Shown: positions 9,051 through 19,412, counted from the stretch's first letter. The stretch: 64,000 nucleotides of DNA from Anodontia alba (GCA_964016985.1 OZ024823.1:137722112-137786111), one strand, 5' to 3'. The notes: generated by a model from the letters alone, not told the origin. A program made the numbers and translations.

Positions 9051-10420
9051 CCTGAATAAGCAACAAAGTATACAAAGACCTGTCAGCTGCACTGTTACCT
9101 GGTGTATCAGTCAGTAACCCAGGATGTAGTGGTCTGTCACATGTAGAATAAACCACAATATTGGTCAGCGACAGAGTAAACCAAGACCTGTAAGCTACAC
9201 TGTACACCGGTGTATATGTCACTAACCCAGGGTGTAGCGGCTTGTCACCTAAAGTGTATACCGGAATATCAGTCGGAGACAAAGTATACAAAGACCTTTC
9301 AGCTACACTGTATCCCAAAGTATCAGTCTGTAACTTAGGGTGTAGCAGCCTCTCACCTTGACCAGAATATCGGTCAGTAACGAAGTATAATAAGATTTGT
9401 AAGCTACACTGTACCCGGGTATAGCCGCCTGTCACCTGGAGTACATAACCGAATGCTGGTCAGGGACAAAGTATACAAATACCTGTCAGCTATACTATTA
9501 CCCAGTATATGAGTCTGTAACCTGGGATATAGTGGCCTGTCACCTGGAAATTATACCGGAATATCGGTCAGCAACAACGTATACGAAGACCTGTAAGCTA
9601 CACTGCTCCCCGGTATATCAGTTAGTAACCCAGTGTATAGCGGCCTGTTACCTAAAGTGTAAACCAGTGAATATCAGTCAGTGACAAAGTATTCTAAAAC
9701 TTATTAGATAAACTGTATCCCAAAGTATAAGTCTGTAACCCAGATTACAGTGGCCTGTCACTTGGAGTGTATACCAGAATATCAGGCAGCAACAGAGTAT
9801 ACTGAGACCTGTAAGCTACACTGTTAGCCTGTGTATCTGTCAGTTACTCAGGGTATAGCCCCCTGACACTTGGAGTATATACCAGAATATCAGTCAGCGA
9901 CAAAGTATATGAAGACCTGTCAGCCACACTGTACACCTGTGTCAGTCAGTAATGCAGAATATAGCAGCCTGTCACCTGGATTGTATACTGGAATATCTGT
10001 CAGCAACAAAGTATACGAAGACCAGTGTCAGCTACACTGTTAACCAGTTTATCATTTAGTAACCCAGGGTATAGCAGCCTGTCACTTGAAGTGTACACCC
10101 GAATATCAGTCAGCGACAAAGTATATGAAGACCTGCCAGCTACATTGAATTTGTACCCGATGTATCAGTAACCTGGGGTATACACTTGGAGTGTATAGAT
10201 CTACTGGAATATCTGTCAGCGACAAAGTATACAAAGACCTGTCAGCTACACTGTTTCCCGGATGTAACGGCCTGTCACCTGACCTGGAATGTTTCTAGAA
10301 TATCGGTCAGTGACATGGTATTTGTAAACATGTCAGATATTGTGCACCCCGGAGTATCATTCAGTGTATCAGTCAATGATGCAGGGTGTTGAAGGTCTGG
10401 AGTTTATGCTAGAGTATCAA
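9051..10420. repeat. Minisatellite, ~108-bp unit, about 13 copies
   Basis: The word GACCTGTCAGCTACACTG or a close variant recurs about every 108 bases (near 9075, 9185, 9290, 9391, 9476, 9587, 9698, 9805, 9910, 10017, 10126, 10236, 10330). Units also share GGTATATCAGTCAGTAACCC and GGCCTGTCACCTGGAGTGTA. Copies diverge noticeably, so the array is old. Because 108 is a multiple of three, long ORFs appear by chance. Confidence 0.88.
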
Positions 10421-10520
10421 CATATTTATAAGTATGGCTGAAACATTATTTGTGGACAGTCATGTTTTGTGATGATTGTTTAAAAAAAAAAAAATCTGTG
10501 TGTTAGTTAAGAGTACTTGG

Positions 10521-11048
10521 TAGTGTTGTCCGATTATGGGATTTCTTATAATCGATTGTCGAAAATAATAGGACAGGAGGTTTTGATTGATTATCGATTA
10601 TAATCGAAAGCTGTCAAATGAAAGGCAAACACAGGCCCCATCACCCAGAAAGATAAAATTGTATCCTTTTACTGCTTAAAACTTAAAAACTTGTTAACTT
10701 GTCATTTGCATGCATAATTTTATGTGCAGTACCTTCCCACAAAAGTAAAAGGTCCTCACAGCACACTCATAGGCTTTGACATTTAAGATGTGTACTCACT
10801 GTACTGAAGACTTTACATTTGTTGCAGAAACACTACTTTGTTTCTTATTTCCTAACATACTTTCAAGCTGGAGAGTTTAGAACTGCATCTTTCTTGCACT
10901 AAAGTTGCAATTTGAGAATAATAACTTACAAAATAGTCAGGTGTGAATCTTTTCGATTATAATTGATTATTAGCTAACACAATCGATAGTAGAATCAAAA
11001 GAATTTTCGATTGATTATGGATTATAATCGATCATTGTTACAACACTA
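10521..11048. mobile_element. hAT-like MITE (TAGTGTTGT ends), copy 1
   Basis: It starts TAGTGTTGTCCGATTATGG and ends GTTACAACACTA, with internal CGATTATAATCGAAAGC near both ends. A closely similar 522-base copy lies at 18536-19057 with a 7/8 target match. The flanks here (GTACTTGG/GTACACTG) match poorly, possibly because the composite element begins at 11052. No coding capacity. Confidence 0.78.
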
Positions 11049-11432
11049 GTACACTGCAGCGCCGTTATAGCGCGGACGTCGGGAAGTTATATTGCATGTT
11101 GTTTATGTTTGTTTATTGGTGAAACTTTGTGCATGTACCTTGCTTGATATCTGCTTCATTGTTTTTATCCAGTGAGTAATAAATTTGTAAACTTTAAAAT
11201 GTTTGTTGCTCTTTTATGACCAATCAAGCACCCGTAATCAAGGGAACTAACTGCAACAGTCTTACGGTATGGATAGCTTCAGCTGTACCGCTAGACTGAA
11301 CAGCGAAAATGGCCAATAAATAAAAACAAATAAATAAATTGATAAATAAATAAATGGTGGAAGAGACCGTCAAACATATGATGATGCGCAGGCTTGATAT
11401 TTTAACCTGCGTTGTCTGCATATGTTCGTTTT

Positions 11433-13372
11433 TAGCTCACCTGAGCAAAAGCTCAGGATGAGCTATTGTCATCACCCTATGTCCGTCGTCCGTCGTCTGT
11501 CGTCAACAATTAGTTTGTTAACACTCTAGAGGTCACAGTTTTGACCCAATCTTGATGAAACTTGGTCAGAATGTTTGCCTCCATGAAATCTAGGTCAAGT
11601 TCGATACTGGGTTACTTGGGGTCAAAAACTAGGTCACCAGGTCAAATCAAAGGAAAAACTTGTTAACACTCTACAGGTCATAGTTTTGACCCAATCTTGA
11701 AGAAACTTGCTCAAAATGTTTGCCTCTATTAAATCTAGGTCAAGTTTGAAACTGGGTCACCTTGGGTAAAAAACTAGGTCACCAGGCCAGATCAGCAGAA
11801 AACCTTGTTAACACTCTAGCGGTCACATTTTTGAAGCAATCATCATGAATCTTGCTCAATATATTTGTCTTGATGATTTCTAGGTCAAGTTCGAAACTGG
11901 GTCACCTGGGATCAAAAACTAGGTCACCTGGCCAGATCAGCAGAAAACCTTGTTAACACTCAAGCAGTCACATTTTTGAAGCAATCATCATAAATCTTGC
12001 TCAATATGTTTGTCTTGATGATTTCTAGGTCAAGTTCGAAACTGGGTCACTTGGGGTCAAAAACTAGGTCACCGGGCCAGATCAGCAGAAAACCTTGTTA
12101 ACACTCTAGCGGTCACATTTTTGAAGCAATCATCATGAATCTTGCTCATTATGTTTGTCTTGATGAATTCTAGGTCAAGTTCGAAACTGGGTCACCTAGG
12201 GTCAAAAACTAGGTCACCTGGCCAGATCAGCAGAAACCCTTGTTAACACTCTAGCGGTCACATTTTTGAAGCAATCATCATTAATCTTGCTCAATATGTT
12301 TGTCTTGATGATTTCTAGGTCAGGTTCGAAACTGGGTCACTTGGGGTCAAAAACTAGGTCACCGGGCCAGATCAGCAGAAAACCTTGTTAACACTCTAGC
12401 GGTCACATTTTTGAAGCAATCATCATGAATCTTGCTCATTATGTTTGTCTTGATGAATTCTAGGTCAAGTTCGAAACTGGGTCACCTAGGGTCAAAAACT
12501 AGGTCACCTGGCCAGATCAACAGAAACCCTTGTTAACACTCTAGCAGTCACATTTTTGAAGCAATCATCATGAATCTTGCTCAATATGTTTGTCTTGATG
12601 ATTTATAGGTCGAGTTCGAAACTGGGTCACTTGGAGTCAAAAACTAGGTCACCGGGCCAAATCAGCAGAAAACCTTGTTAACACTCTAGCGGTCACATTT
12701 TTGAAGCAATAATCATGAATCTTGCTCAAAATGTTTGTCTTGATGATTTCTAGGTCAGGTTCGAAACTGGGTCACGTGGTGTTAAAAAGTAGGTCACCAG
12801 GCCAAACCAGCAGAAAACCTTGTTAACACTCTAGCAGTCACATTTTTGAAGCAGTCATCATGAATCTTGCTCAAAATGTTTGTCTTGATGAGTTTTAGGA
12901 TATGTTTGAAACTGGGTAACTTGGGGTCAAAAACTAGGTCACCGGGCCAAATCAGCAGAAAACCTTGTTAACACTCTAGCGGTCACATTTTTGAAGCAAT
13001 AATCATGAATCTTGCTCAAAATGTTTGTCTTGATGATTTCTAGGTCAAGTTCGAAACTGGAACACCTTGGGTCAAAAATTAGGTCACCTGGCCAAATCAG
13101 CGTAAAATCTTGTTATCACTCTAGCGGTCACATTTTTCAAGCAATCATCATGAATCTTGCACAAAATGTTTGTCTTGATGAGTTCTAGGTCAAGTTCGAA
13201 ACTGGGTCACTTGGTATCAAAAACTAGGTCACCGGGCCAAATCAGCAGAAAACTTTGTTATAATCATTTTGAACTTTGATCAGAATGTTTGCCTTGATCA
13301 GTTCTAGATCAGGCTCTCAAAGTGCTATGTAGCTCAGGTGAGCGTTACAGGGCCATCATGGCCCTCTTGTTT
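11433..13372. mobile_element. Hairpin-ended satellite cassette 2, exact 145-bp tandem array
   Basis: The 5' hairpin is TAGCTCACCTGAGC/AAAA/GCTCAGGATGAGCTA. The array repeats CCTTGTTA at 11803, 11948, 12093, 12238, 12383, 12528, 12673, 12818 and 12963: exactly 145 bases each time. Alternating units share CACCGGGCC or CACCTGGCC and CTCATTATG or CTCAATATG, giving a 290-bp higher-order repeat. The cassette ends CTCAGGTGAGC followed by the 3' hairpin AGGGCCAT-C-ATGGCCCT and CTTG. A Helentron/HINE-like origin is inferred. Confidence 0.85.
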
Positions 13373-13639
13373 GTTTTTTGTTGTTTGTTTTTTTTCCTGC
13401 TTCCACTCGTTTTCGTTGATGTCCGCTGATAAACAAGTTTGTTGTAACTTTCCTCTGAAGTGCTTTTCTACGTGCCTGCTGATGTTCCTGGGGTTCCTGA
13501 CCTTAGTTGCTGTTTCGCACTCTTCCGCAAAAACAAACAAATAAATGATGGAAGAGAACTTCAAACGTACGATGATGTGCAGGTTGATTTCCGAACCGCG
13601 TTGTCTGCATATGTTCGAAGGGCTCAACCCGTTAGATTT

Positions 13640-13757
13640 TTTTAAAGTTTCCTTTCATGTCAATCATCGGCTGATGATTCACATGAAATGTCAAGATTAT
13701 TCTCTGAAAAAAAGTAAAATTGTTTTCTACTGCAGTTGTGATTGGCGCTCTAAGGGT
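13640..13757. mobile_element. piggyBac-like MITE, copy 7 (left-truncated)
   Basis: The hairpin core AATCATCGGCTGATGATT and the right arm CTACTGCAGTTGTGATTGGC are present, ending GCTCTAAGGGTGAA. The left arm is missing beyond about 13645. Its position matches copy 3 in composite A. Confidence 0.75.
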
Positions 13758-13821
13758 GAAATGAAGTTAAACATTTTATACTCTTGGGCATTTTTTTTTA
13801 TTTCGGCAGCTCATCTATATG

Positions 13822-14027
13822 AACCGCCAATCACAACTGCAGCAGACAACAATTTTGACTTTTTTTTTTTTTTTTTTTTTGTTTGCCACAGAAAACAAGT
13901 CCTGGCATTTCATGTGAATCGTCTTGGCAGACAATTCACATGAAATGTCAACACTTGTTTTCTCTGAAAATAGGGAAAATAAATTAAGATTGTCGTCTAC
14001 CACAAATTTTGCTTGGCACTTTATGGG
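13822..14027. mobile_element. piggyBac-like MITE, copy 8
   Basis: It starts AACCGCCAATCACAACTGC and ends GCTTGGCACTTTATGGG. The core is GAATCGTCTTGGCAGACAATT. A run of about 22 T lies at 13859-13880. The ends lack an intact TTAA pair. It corresponds to copy 2 in composite A. Confidence 0.78.
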
Positions 14028-14138
14028 TCAAATGTGTTCACAAACTAGGATAACATCAAAGGATTTTTCTGCTCAGGTGTCATTTACCGTTACTGCAGGC
14101 AAGATCAAAGAGCTGATTGACAGCTACCATTTAAACTA

Positions 14139-14371
14139 ACCTTTAAAGCGCTGAGCAAACAGTTGCAGCAGACAACATTTTGAATGTTTTATTTATTACC
14201 ATTTATTTTTCAGAGCATCATTCAAGTCATTACGTTTCATGTGAATCGTCTGCTTGGCAGATGACTCACCTGAAATGTCAAGACTTTATTCTCTGAAAAA
14301 AAAAATAAAAATAAAATAATAAATAAAAGTAAAAATTTTTTCTGCTGCAGTTGTGACTGGTGCTTTAAGAG
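14139..14371. mobile_element. piggyBac-like MITE, copy 9
   Basis: It starts ACCTTTAAAGCGCTGAGC and ends GGTGCTTTAAGAG followed by TTAA at 14372-14375. The core is CGTCTGCTTGGCAGATG. It corresponds to copy 1 in composite A. Confidence 0.78.
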
Positions 14372-14647
14372 TTAAACTTTTATCGGTCACCAGGTAGTTG
14401 AATGAAAAATATGACACCTATTTTGTGTCTGAAATAGCCAAAAGGCAAAATACCGATGACAACTTTGGTAAAACAAAATGTGTAAATCCGCGAGACTAAC
14501 AATCTTTTTGACTGCTGAGTTCTGCGGAAAAAGGGCAAAACTTTCAAAGTTGGTGGAAAAAACTGCACAAAAAATGAGAGCCACAGACCAACCACGTTAT
14601 AACAGTTTCCGCGTTATAAGGGACCGCGTAATAACGGTGTTGCAGTG

Positions 14648-15343
14648 TACTTGGATTGAATAAGATCATCATAAAAGGTCTACTCAGTCAATATTGAATC
14701 TGACAGCTGGAATGCGCCCCCTCTCCCCCCTCCCTGACTGCGAAGCCAACAACAACAATGGCAAATGACAAAAGCAAGATTTTTCTATTCAAGTACGCGC
14801 AATTTCAGTGATGTGCATATAAAGTTAGAGGTCAGCATGCAGACATTAGTTAAAATACACCAATGATACATCATCTTACATACCATTCATTATTTAAAAG
14901 GGCGTTCCCGATTGATTAAACTGAAAGTGAAAGTATAACTCGAACTGTCCATTTCACAGTTCCCAGAGTACGAACAATGAGTGAAACTACAGAGCACCAT
15001 ATACAACTCAAACTCCAGGTGATTGTATAGTACGCATGATGCCATCATGGAAACCGAAACAGTATTGAGTACACATGCAAATAGCTAAATATCCACATGT
15101 ATGACAACAATAAAATTGGCCTCATATAATTACATGCACAACTCTTAGTTTTATACAGCAGTATCTAACTAGATGTTTGTTCTGGACGATAACTACTTAA
15201 ATACTATTAATAAATAACAACAACAAAAAGAAAAAAAACAATTTTCAGATGAGCCCCCTACCCCTCCACAAATAATAAAAAGTAAAAACAAAAATGCCCC
15301 CTTTCAGCTTTAATGTAATATAAACGTGCCCATGATTTTTCAG
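14648..15343. other. Intron sequence upstream of exon B
   Basis: AT-rich, apparently single-copy sequence with C-rich spots (CCCCCTCTCCCCCCTCC at about 14707). I see no gene, repeat family or transposon ends here. A good 3' splice site closes it at 15343. Confidence 0.5.
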
Positions 15344-15599
15344 CTATCCATGCGAACAATCCATTCTCTCGAAGTGTTAACATTGGAACAGATACTTGGA
15401 CTGACGGAGAAGAATTTGGTGAACATGTTTTCTGATGTGGAGTCTAATGAGATGCGTCGTAATTTCACCTACACATGTTATCTGATGCCGAAACAGTGTA
15501 AGAAACAATTCACAAGCTTTGGTAGTGAGATGAAAGCTCATGGAGAAATAAAGAAACATCTTTATAGACATTTGGATGAACTGACGAAAGAAGCAAATT
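15344..15599 (+). CDS. Zinc-finger-like internal exon of the host gene (exon B)
   Basis: The acceptor is CATGATTTTTCAG (AG at 15342-15343) and the donor GTAAGA at 15600. The exon enters in phase 0, matching exon A, and leaves one base over (phase 1), matching exon C. It encodes about 85 residues. A leucine-rich part (TIHSLEVLTLEQILGLTEKN) is followed by a Cys/His cluster: TYTCYLMPKQCKKQF, then AHGEIKKHLYRHLDEL. The spacing is Cys-x6-Cys-x13-His-x5-His-x3-His, which resembles a C2H2 finger but is not canonical. DNA or protein binding in the nucleus is plausible. I cannot name the family. It is the best-conserved-looking part of the gene and the best query for a search. Confidence 0.8.
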
Positions 15600-15959
15600 G
15601 TAAGATATTACTGTAATTACCTTAAATAGTTTGAAAGTTATATGCAACAATGAAGACCCAGATCAGCTTCTGCAGGAAGCAGCATCAGATCAGGCTTACA
15701 TTATTTGTCACTCATCCAGCAGTTTTTAGATGCATCTTCAGGTAGTAAAATAGACTTGTTTATTTTAGGATCAGTATGGTAAAAAATGAAGTGTTTTAGT
15801 CTTGTTTTCTTGTAAGTAGAAGAATCATGAACCTTTTAGCTACAGGGGTATATAATGTTTGTGCTTAATTTTTAACACTGTTACTTGAAGAGTTTAAATT
15901 CATAATTCCAGGTATAACTGTATTATATATAAAATTACTATTGTGTTAGTTTAAAGTGA

Positions 15960-16690
15960 TTAGTGTATTAAGGTAAATTACCTAAATTTGGAACACTCTA
16001 AAATTTCAAACCCCTAATATTTTTGCCCAAAAGTTATTTCTGAAAATGCCCTAAAATCTTGAACAGTAGCAGTTTTGCAAAATGTTTTTTCTTAAATTTC
16101 AAACACTGCTTTCTTTCTGTAAATTTTTATCGGCGCACTCAAATTTTGACAACAGAAAACTACCGTAAAAGTGTAACACACACAGTAATGTAATTACAAA
16201 TTTAATTTAATGTTTATATCATTGTCTTAAGTTTAAACCACCCATACGGTTCAGGAAGTGTCTGGCAGCTGGTCCAGGCAGCTGGTCCAGTGTGGAGTAC
16301 TAGTGAGTAATCAGTAAAATTTCAGTCAGTTGTTTTCTTGAATTTAACTGAAAAGCTGGGTGAAAATGGTTAAACATTGTCTGAAGCTGTTTTCCTAGTA
16401 TTCTGACACCTTATTGATAAACTTAAGTATTTTGTACATTCACAAATTGCAAAATTGATCATGTTGGCTAGTGAGTTTTGTCAGCAATTTGAGCACAGAA
16501 AATTCATCAAAAGTGACGTTAGTGCAAGCCACAGAACCCTGCAGTTTAAGATAACGTGAACTGTCAGTACATTTGACTTAAATAGTTTAGTCCATTAATC
16601 CCACCAGAGTATACAGTGATAACGTTACCAATTGCTTCACCACAGCAACTGAGAACCAGTCAGCAGGGTGATTGAACTTGATGTTATACA
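15960..16690. repeat. Diverged interspersed repeat, related to 21600-22090
   Basis: Matched words in the same order include ACGGTTCAGGAAG / ATGGTTCAGGAAG, CTGAAAAGCTGGGTGAAAA / GAAAAACTGGGTGAAAA, GTACATTTGACTTAAATAG / ATACATTTGACTTTAACAG, and GAACCAGTCAGCAGG / GAACCAGTCGGCAGG. The second copy lies in the hAT-like element at 20314-22414, so this segment is probably an old fragment of the same element. Ends are not resolved. Confidence 0.5.
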
Positions 16691-16882
16691 AGGTCAATTA
16701 GGCGTGTTATTTTCAGGCATGCTATGCAGGGTCAATCAGGCATGTTATTTTCAGGCATGCTATGCAGGGTCAATCAGGCATGTTATTTTCAGGCATGTTA
16801 TGCAGGGTCAATCAGGCATGTTATGCAGGATCAATGAGGCATGCTATTTTCAGGCATGTTATGCAGGGTAAATCAGGCATGT

Positions 16883-18207
16883 TGTTAGCTCACCTGGAGC
16901 AAAGAAGCTCCAGGTCAGCTTATGCTGTGGCCTGTTGTCCGTTGTCCATCCGTCCGTCCATCTGTTGTTAACTTTTCATATTTTCGACATCTCCTGAATA
17001 GTAAGTCAGATTTAGCTGCGGCCGTCTTGAAATTCTTCAAACCACATCTCCCAAACTGTGAGTTGGATTGATCTAAAATTTAATAGGAAGCATCAGAGTG
17101 ACATAGAAATTCAAAATTGTTAAAGTGTTCTGTTCGGATATCCAAGGTGGCCACCAGTGCGGCCATTTTGAAAATCTTCAAACTACATCTGCTCCCAAAT
17201 GGTATGTCAGATTGAGCCAAAACTTGGTGAGAGGAATTGGGGCGACATGGAGATTCAAGATGGCTGCCATGGTGGTCATCTTGAAAATCTTTAGTTATCT
17301 GCTCCCGAACGGTAAGTTTGAGTCATTGCAGTCATCTTGAAAATCTGCTCCCGAAAGCTAAGTTGGATTGAGCCAAAACTGGTGTGAGGCATTGGAGCGA
17401 CATAGAGATTCAGAATTGCTAAAATTGTTCCTTTCTGATATCCAAGATGGGCACCATGTTGGCCGTCTTGAAATTCTTCAAAATGACATCTCCTCTTGAA
17501 CCATAAGTTGGATTGAGCTGAAACATTGTGGGAGGGCCACATGTAGCTCCAGAAGTGTTTAACTCATCTTATTCCAAAAGCCAGGGCCCAGTTGTTCAAA
17601 GCGTCGTTAGCTTAACAAGCTCGTTAAGGGTCATTTCGTTAACTGTTTTAGCGGATTCAATATACAATATTCTCATATTTTTTTGCTGAAAAAATGTGAG
17701 TAGCTTTTGCACTGCAAAAGCTACTCACATTTTTTCAACAAAAAATTTCAGCATATTTGCATCACTTGATGTAAATTTTAACGATTCGTTAACTAACAAC
17801 GTCGTTAGTTTTGAACAACTTGACCCAGTATGGTAGCCTTTGCACCCATTTTGAAAATCGTTAAACGACATCTTCTCCCAAATGGTATGTCCGATTGAGC
17901 CGAAATATGGTGGAAGGCACTGGAGCGACATGGAGATTTAGAATTGCTAAAAGGTTTATGTTCAGATCTGCAAGATTCCCGTCCTGGTGGCTGTCTTGAA
18001 AATCTTCAAACAACATCTGCTCCCAAACAGTAAGTTTGATGGAGCTGAAACTTGGTGGAAGGAAAGGTGGCAACCTGGAGATTCAGAATTGATGAAATTG
18101 ATCTGTTCTGATATCAAAGATAGTCGCCATAGAGGCCTTCTTGAAAGACATAACATATCATGATCAGCCAAATCCAGGTAAGCAGTTTCTGGCCCACTGG
18201 GCCTCTA
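16883..18207. mobile_element. Hairpin-ended satellite cassette 3
   Basis: The 5' hairpin is TAGCTCACCTGGAGC / AAAGAA / GCTCCAGGTCAGCTTA, then CCGTCCGTCC-rich sequence. Diverged ~150-bp units follow (ACATCTGCTCCCAAA, GTTGGATTGAGC, ATGGCTGCCATGG). It ends CTGGCCCACTGGGCC then CTCTAG. The flanking 38-bp units show the join falls within one unit with no target duplication. Confidence 0.78.
17584..17826. mobile_element. Foldback MITE (GGGCCCAGTTGTTCAAA ends)
   Basis: The left end GGGCCCAGTTGTTCAAAGCG opposes the right end CGTCGTTAGTTTTGAACAACTTGACCC. Centrally AAATGTGAGTAGCTTTTGCA opposes its exact inverse. It is 243 bases long, has no coding capacity, and lies inside cassette 3. The superfamily is not determined. 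Confidence 0.8.
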
Positions 18208-18439
18208 GTTTTCAGGCGTGTTATGCAGGGTCAATTTGGCAAGTTATTTTCAGGCATGTTATTTTCGCAAGGAAAAAGGGCATAGTGTAAATCAAAAGGG
18301 CATAGCACTGGTGAATTCCGGCATGGTGTGGTGCCATGCGAAAAGGGGCTAGGGGAAACGCTACTCTGGAACACTGGTCGTAGTACTGTGAGTACATGTA
18401 AATTTTGTAATAATGTAATTTCTTCATTTTTCTTTTCAG

Positions 18440-18511
18440 CTCCAAGTAGGAAGACAAAATTCAAGTTTACTGCAGAGCCTGTCGGCATCAGAAAGAAAAG
18501 AATTTATGATA
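18440..18511 (+). CDS. Short basic internal exon of the host gene (exon C)
   Basis: The acceptor is CATTTTTCTTTTCAG (AG at 18438-18439) and the donor GTAAGT at 18512, both near consensus. It enters in phase 1, matching the single base left by exon B, and exits in phase 1, matching exon D. The 23-24 residues include PSRKTKFKFTAEPVGIRKKR, strongly basic and possibly part of a nuclear localisation or DNA/RNA-contact segment. A hAT-like MITE begins only 24 bases past the exon. Matching phase on both sides makes it more convincing than its length alone. Confidence 0.72.
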
Positions 18512-18535
18512 GTAAGTTGTAACGTGTACTGAATC

Positions 18536-19057
18536 TAGTGTTGTCCGATTATGGGATTTTTTATAATCGATCATTGAAAATTATTGGACAGGAGGTTTTG
18601 ACTGATTATCGATTAAAATCGAAAGCTATCAAATGAAAGGCAAACACAGGTCCCATCACCCAGAAAGATAAAATGGTATCCTTTTACTGCTTAAAACTTA
18701 ATAAAAACTTGTTAACATTCATTTGCATGCATAATTTTATGTGCAGTACCTTCCCACAAAAGTAAAAGATACCCACAGCACACTCATAGGCTTTGACATT
18801 TAAGATGTGTACTGAAGACTTTCCATTTGTTGCAGAAATACTTCTTTGTTTCTTATTCCCTATCATACTTTCAAGCAGAAGAGTTAAGAATTGCATCTTT
18901 CTTGCACTAAAGTTGCAATTTGAGAATAATAACTTACAAAATAGTCAGGTGTGAATCTTTTCGATTATAACTGATTATTAGTGAACACAATAGATAGTAG
19001 AATCAAAAAGAATTTTCGATTGATTATCGATTATGATAGATCATCGTTACAACACTA
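18536..19057. mobile_element. hAT-like MITE (TAGTGTTGT ends), copy 2
   Basis: It starts TAGTGTTGTCCGATTATGG and ends CGTTACAACACTA, flanked by ACTGAATC (18528-18535) and ATTGAATC (19058-19065). That is a 7/8 match to an 8-bp target duplication, as hAT elements make. It is highly similar along its length to 10521-11048 in the same orientation. Confidence 0.82.
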
Positions 19058-19216
19058 ATTGAATCAATAGAAAATAACATCAGCTTTATCTTGTGTGCCT
19101 GTGGACACAAAGTGGGAATCACTGGCCTATTGACTTAACATATTTACCCCAGGTCCTTGACAGACATGTCTGAGCAACTAATGTAGATTCAGATCAGAGG
19201 CTACAGAATACAATAA

Positions 19217-19412
19217 GGCAAATTTTCTACTGTCATTCTCTCCCTTCCGCTGATTCAAGAAGGGCAGATGTCAGTTTCTGGCAAAAGAATGTGCGCAATA
19301 CTAGTCAACTGCTCAGAGGACTGCCCAGTAAACGTGTGGTTAGGTAAACTGACTGTGCTCGATATGACCCCATTGGGTTGACTTGGCCGTAAAACCTCGA
19401 CACAAACAAACT
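19217..19412 (+). repeat. SINE-A, 5'-truncated copy
   Basis: It contains the body from TTTTCTACTGTCATTCTCTC through AAGAAGGGCAG, GTGTGGTTAGGTAAACTGAC and the tail CCTCGACACAAACAAAC. The tRNA-like head is absent. TAAGGCA on both sides is a possible short target duplication. Confidence 0.8.

Larger units (their letters stand above)
11052..14647. mobile_element. TA-flanked composite DNA element, copy C
   Basis: The left end is CACTGCAGCGCCGTTATAGC. The right end, inverted, is CACTGCAACACCGTTATTAC. Both abut TA. The right 1 kb is the inverse of the left part of copy A, with matching MITE and spacer order. The left half contains a 1.94-kb satellite cassette bracketed by a ~70-95-bp direct duplication (about 11338-11430 and 13541-13614). 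Whether both ends belong to one original element is inference. Confidence 0.5.
16690..18275 (+). repeat. 38-bp minisatellite, split by a cassette
   Basis: The unit is AGGGTCAATCAGGCATGTTA plus TTTTCAGGCATGCTATGC (38 bases). About five units run from 16690 to 16882. The array resumes at about 18208 (TTTTCAGGCGTG, TTATGCAGGGTCAATTTGGC). The intervening 1.3 kb is an inserted satellite cassette. Confidence 0.85.

Noticed and set aside
8887..9435. 182-codon minus-strand open frame
   Set aside because: Its periodic peptide comes from the 108-bp minisatellite read in register, then runs through the mariner end. Noted only as a curiosity.
16690..16882. Regular 38-bp repeats resembling a CRISPR array
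   Set aside because: Repeats are adjacent with no unique spacers, and the context is a eukaryotic intron. It is a minisatellite.
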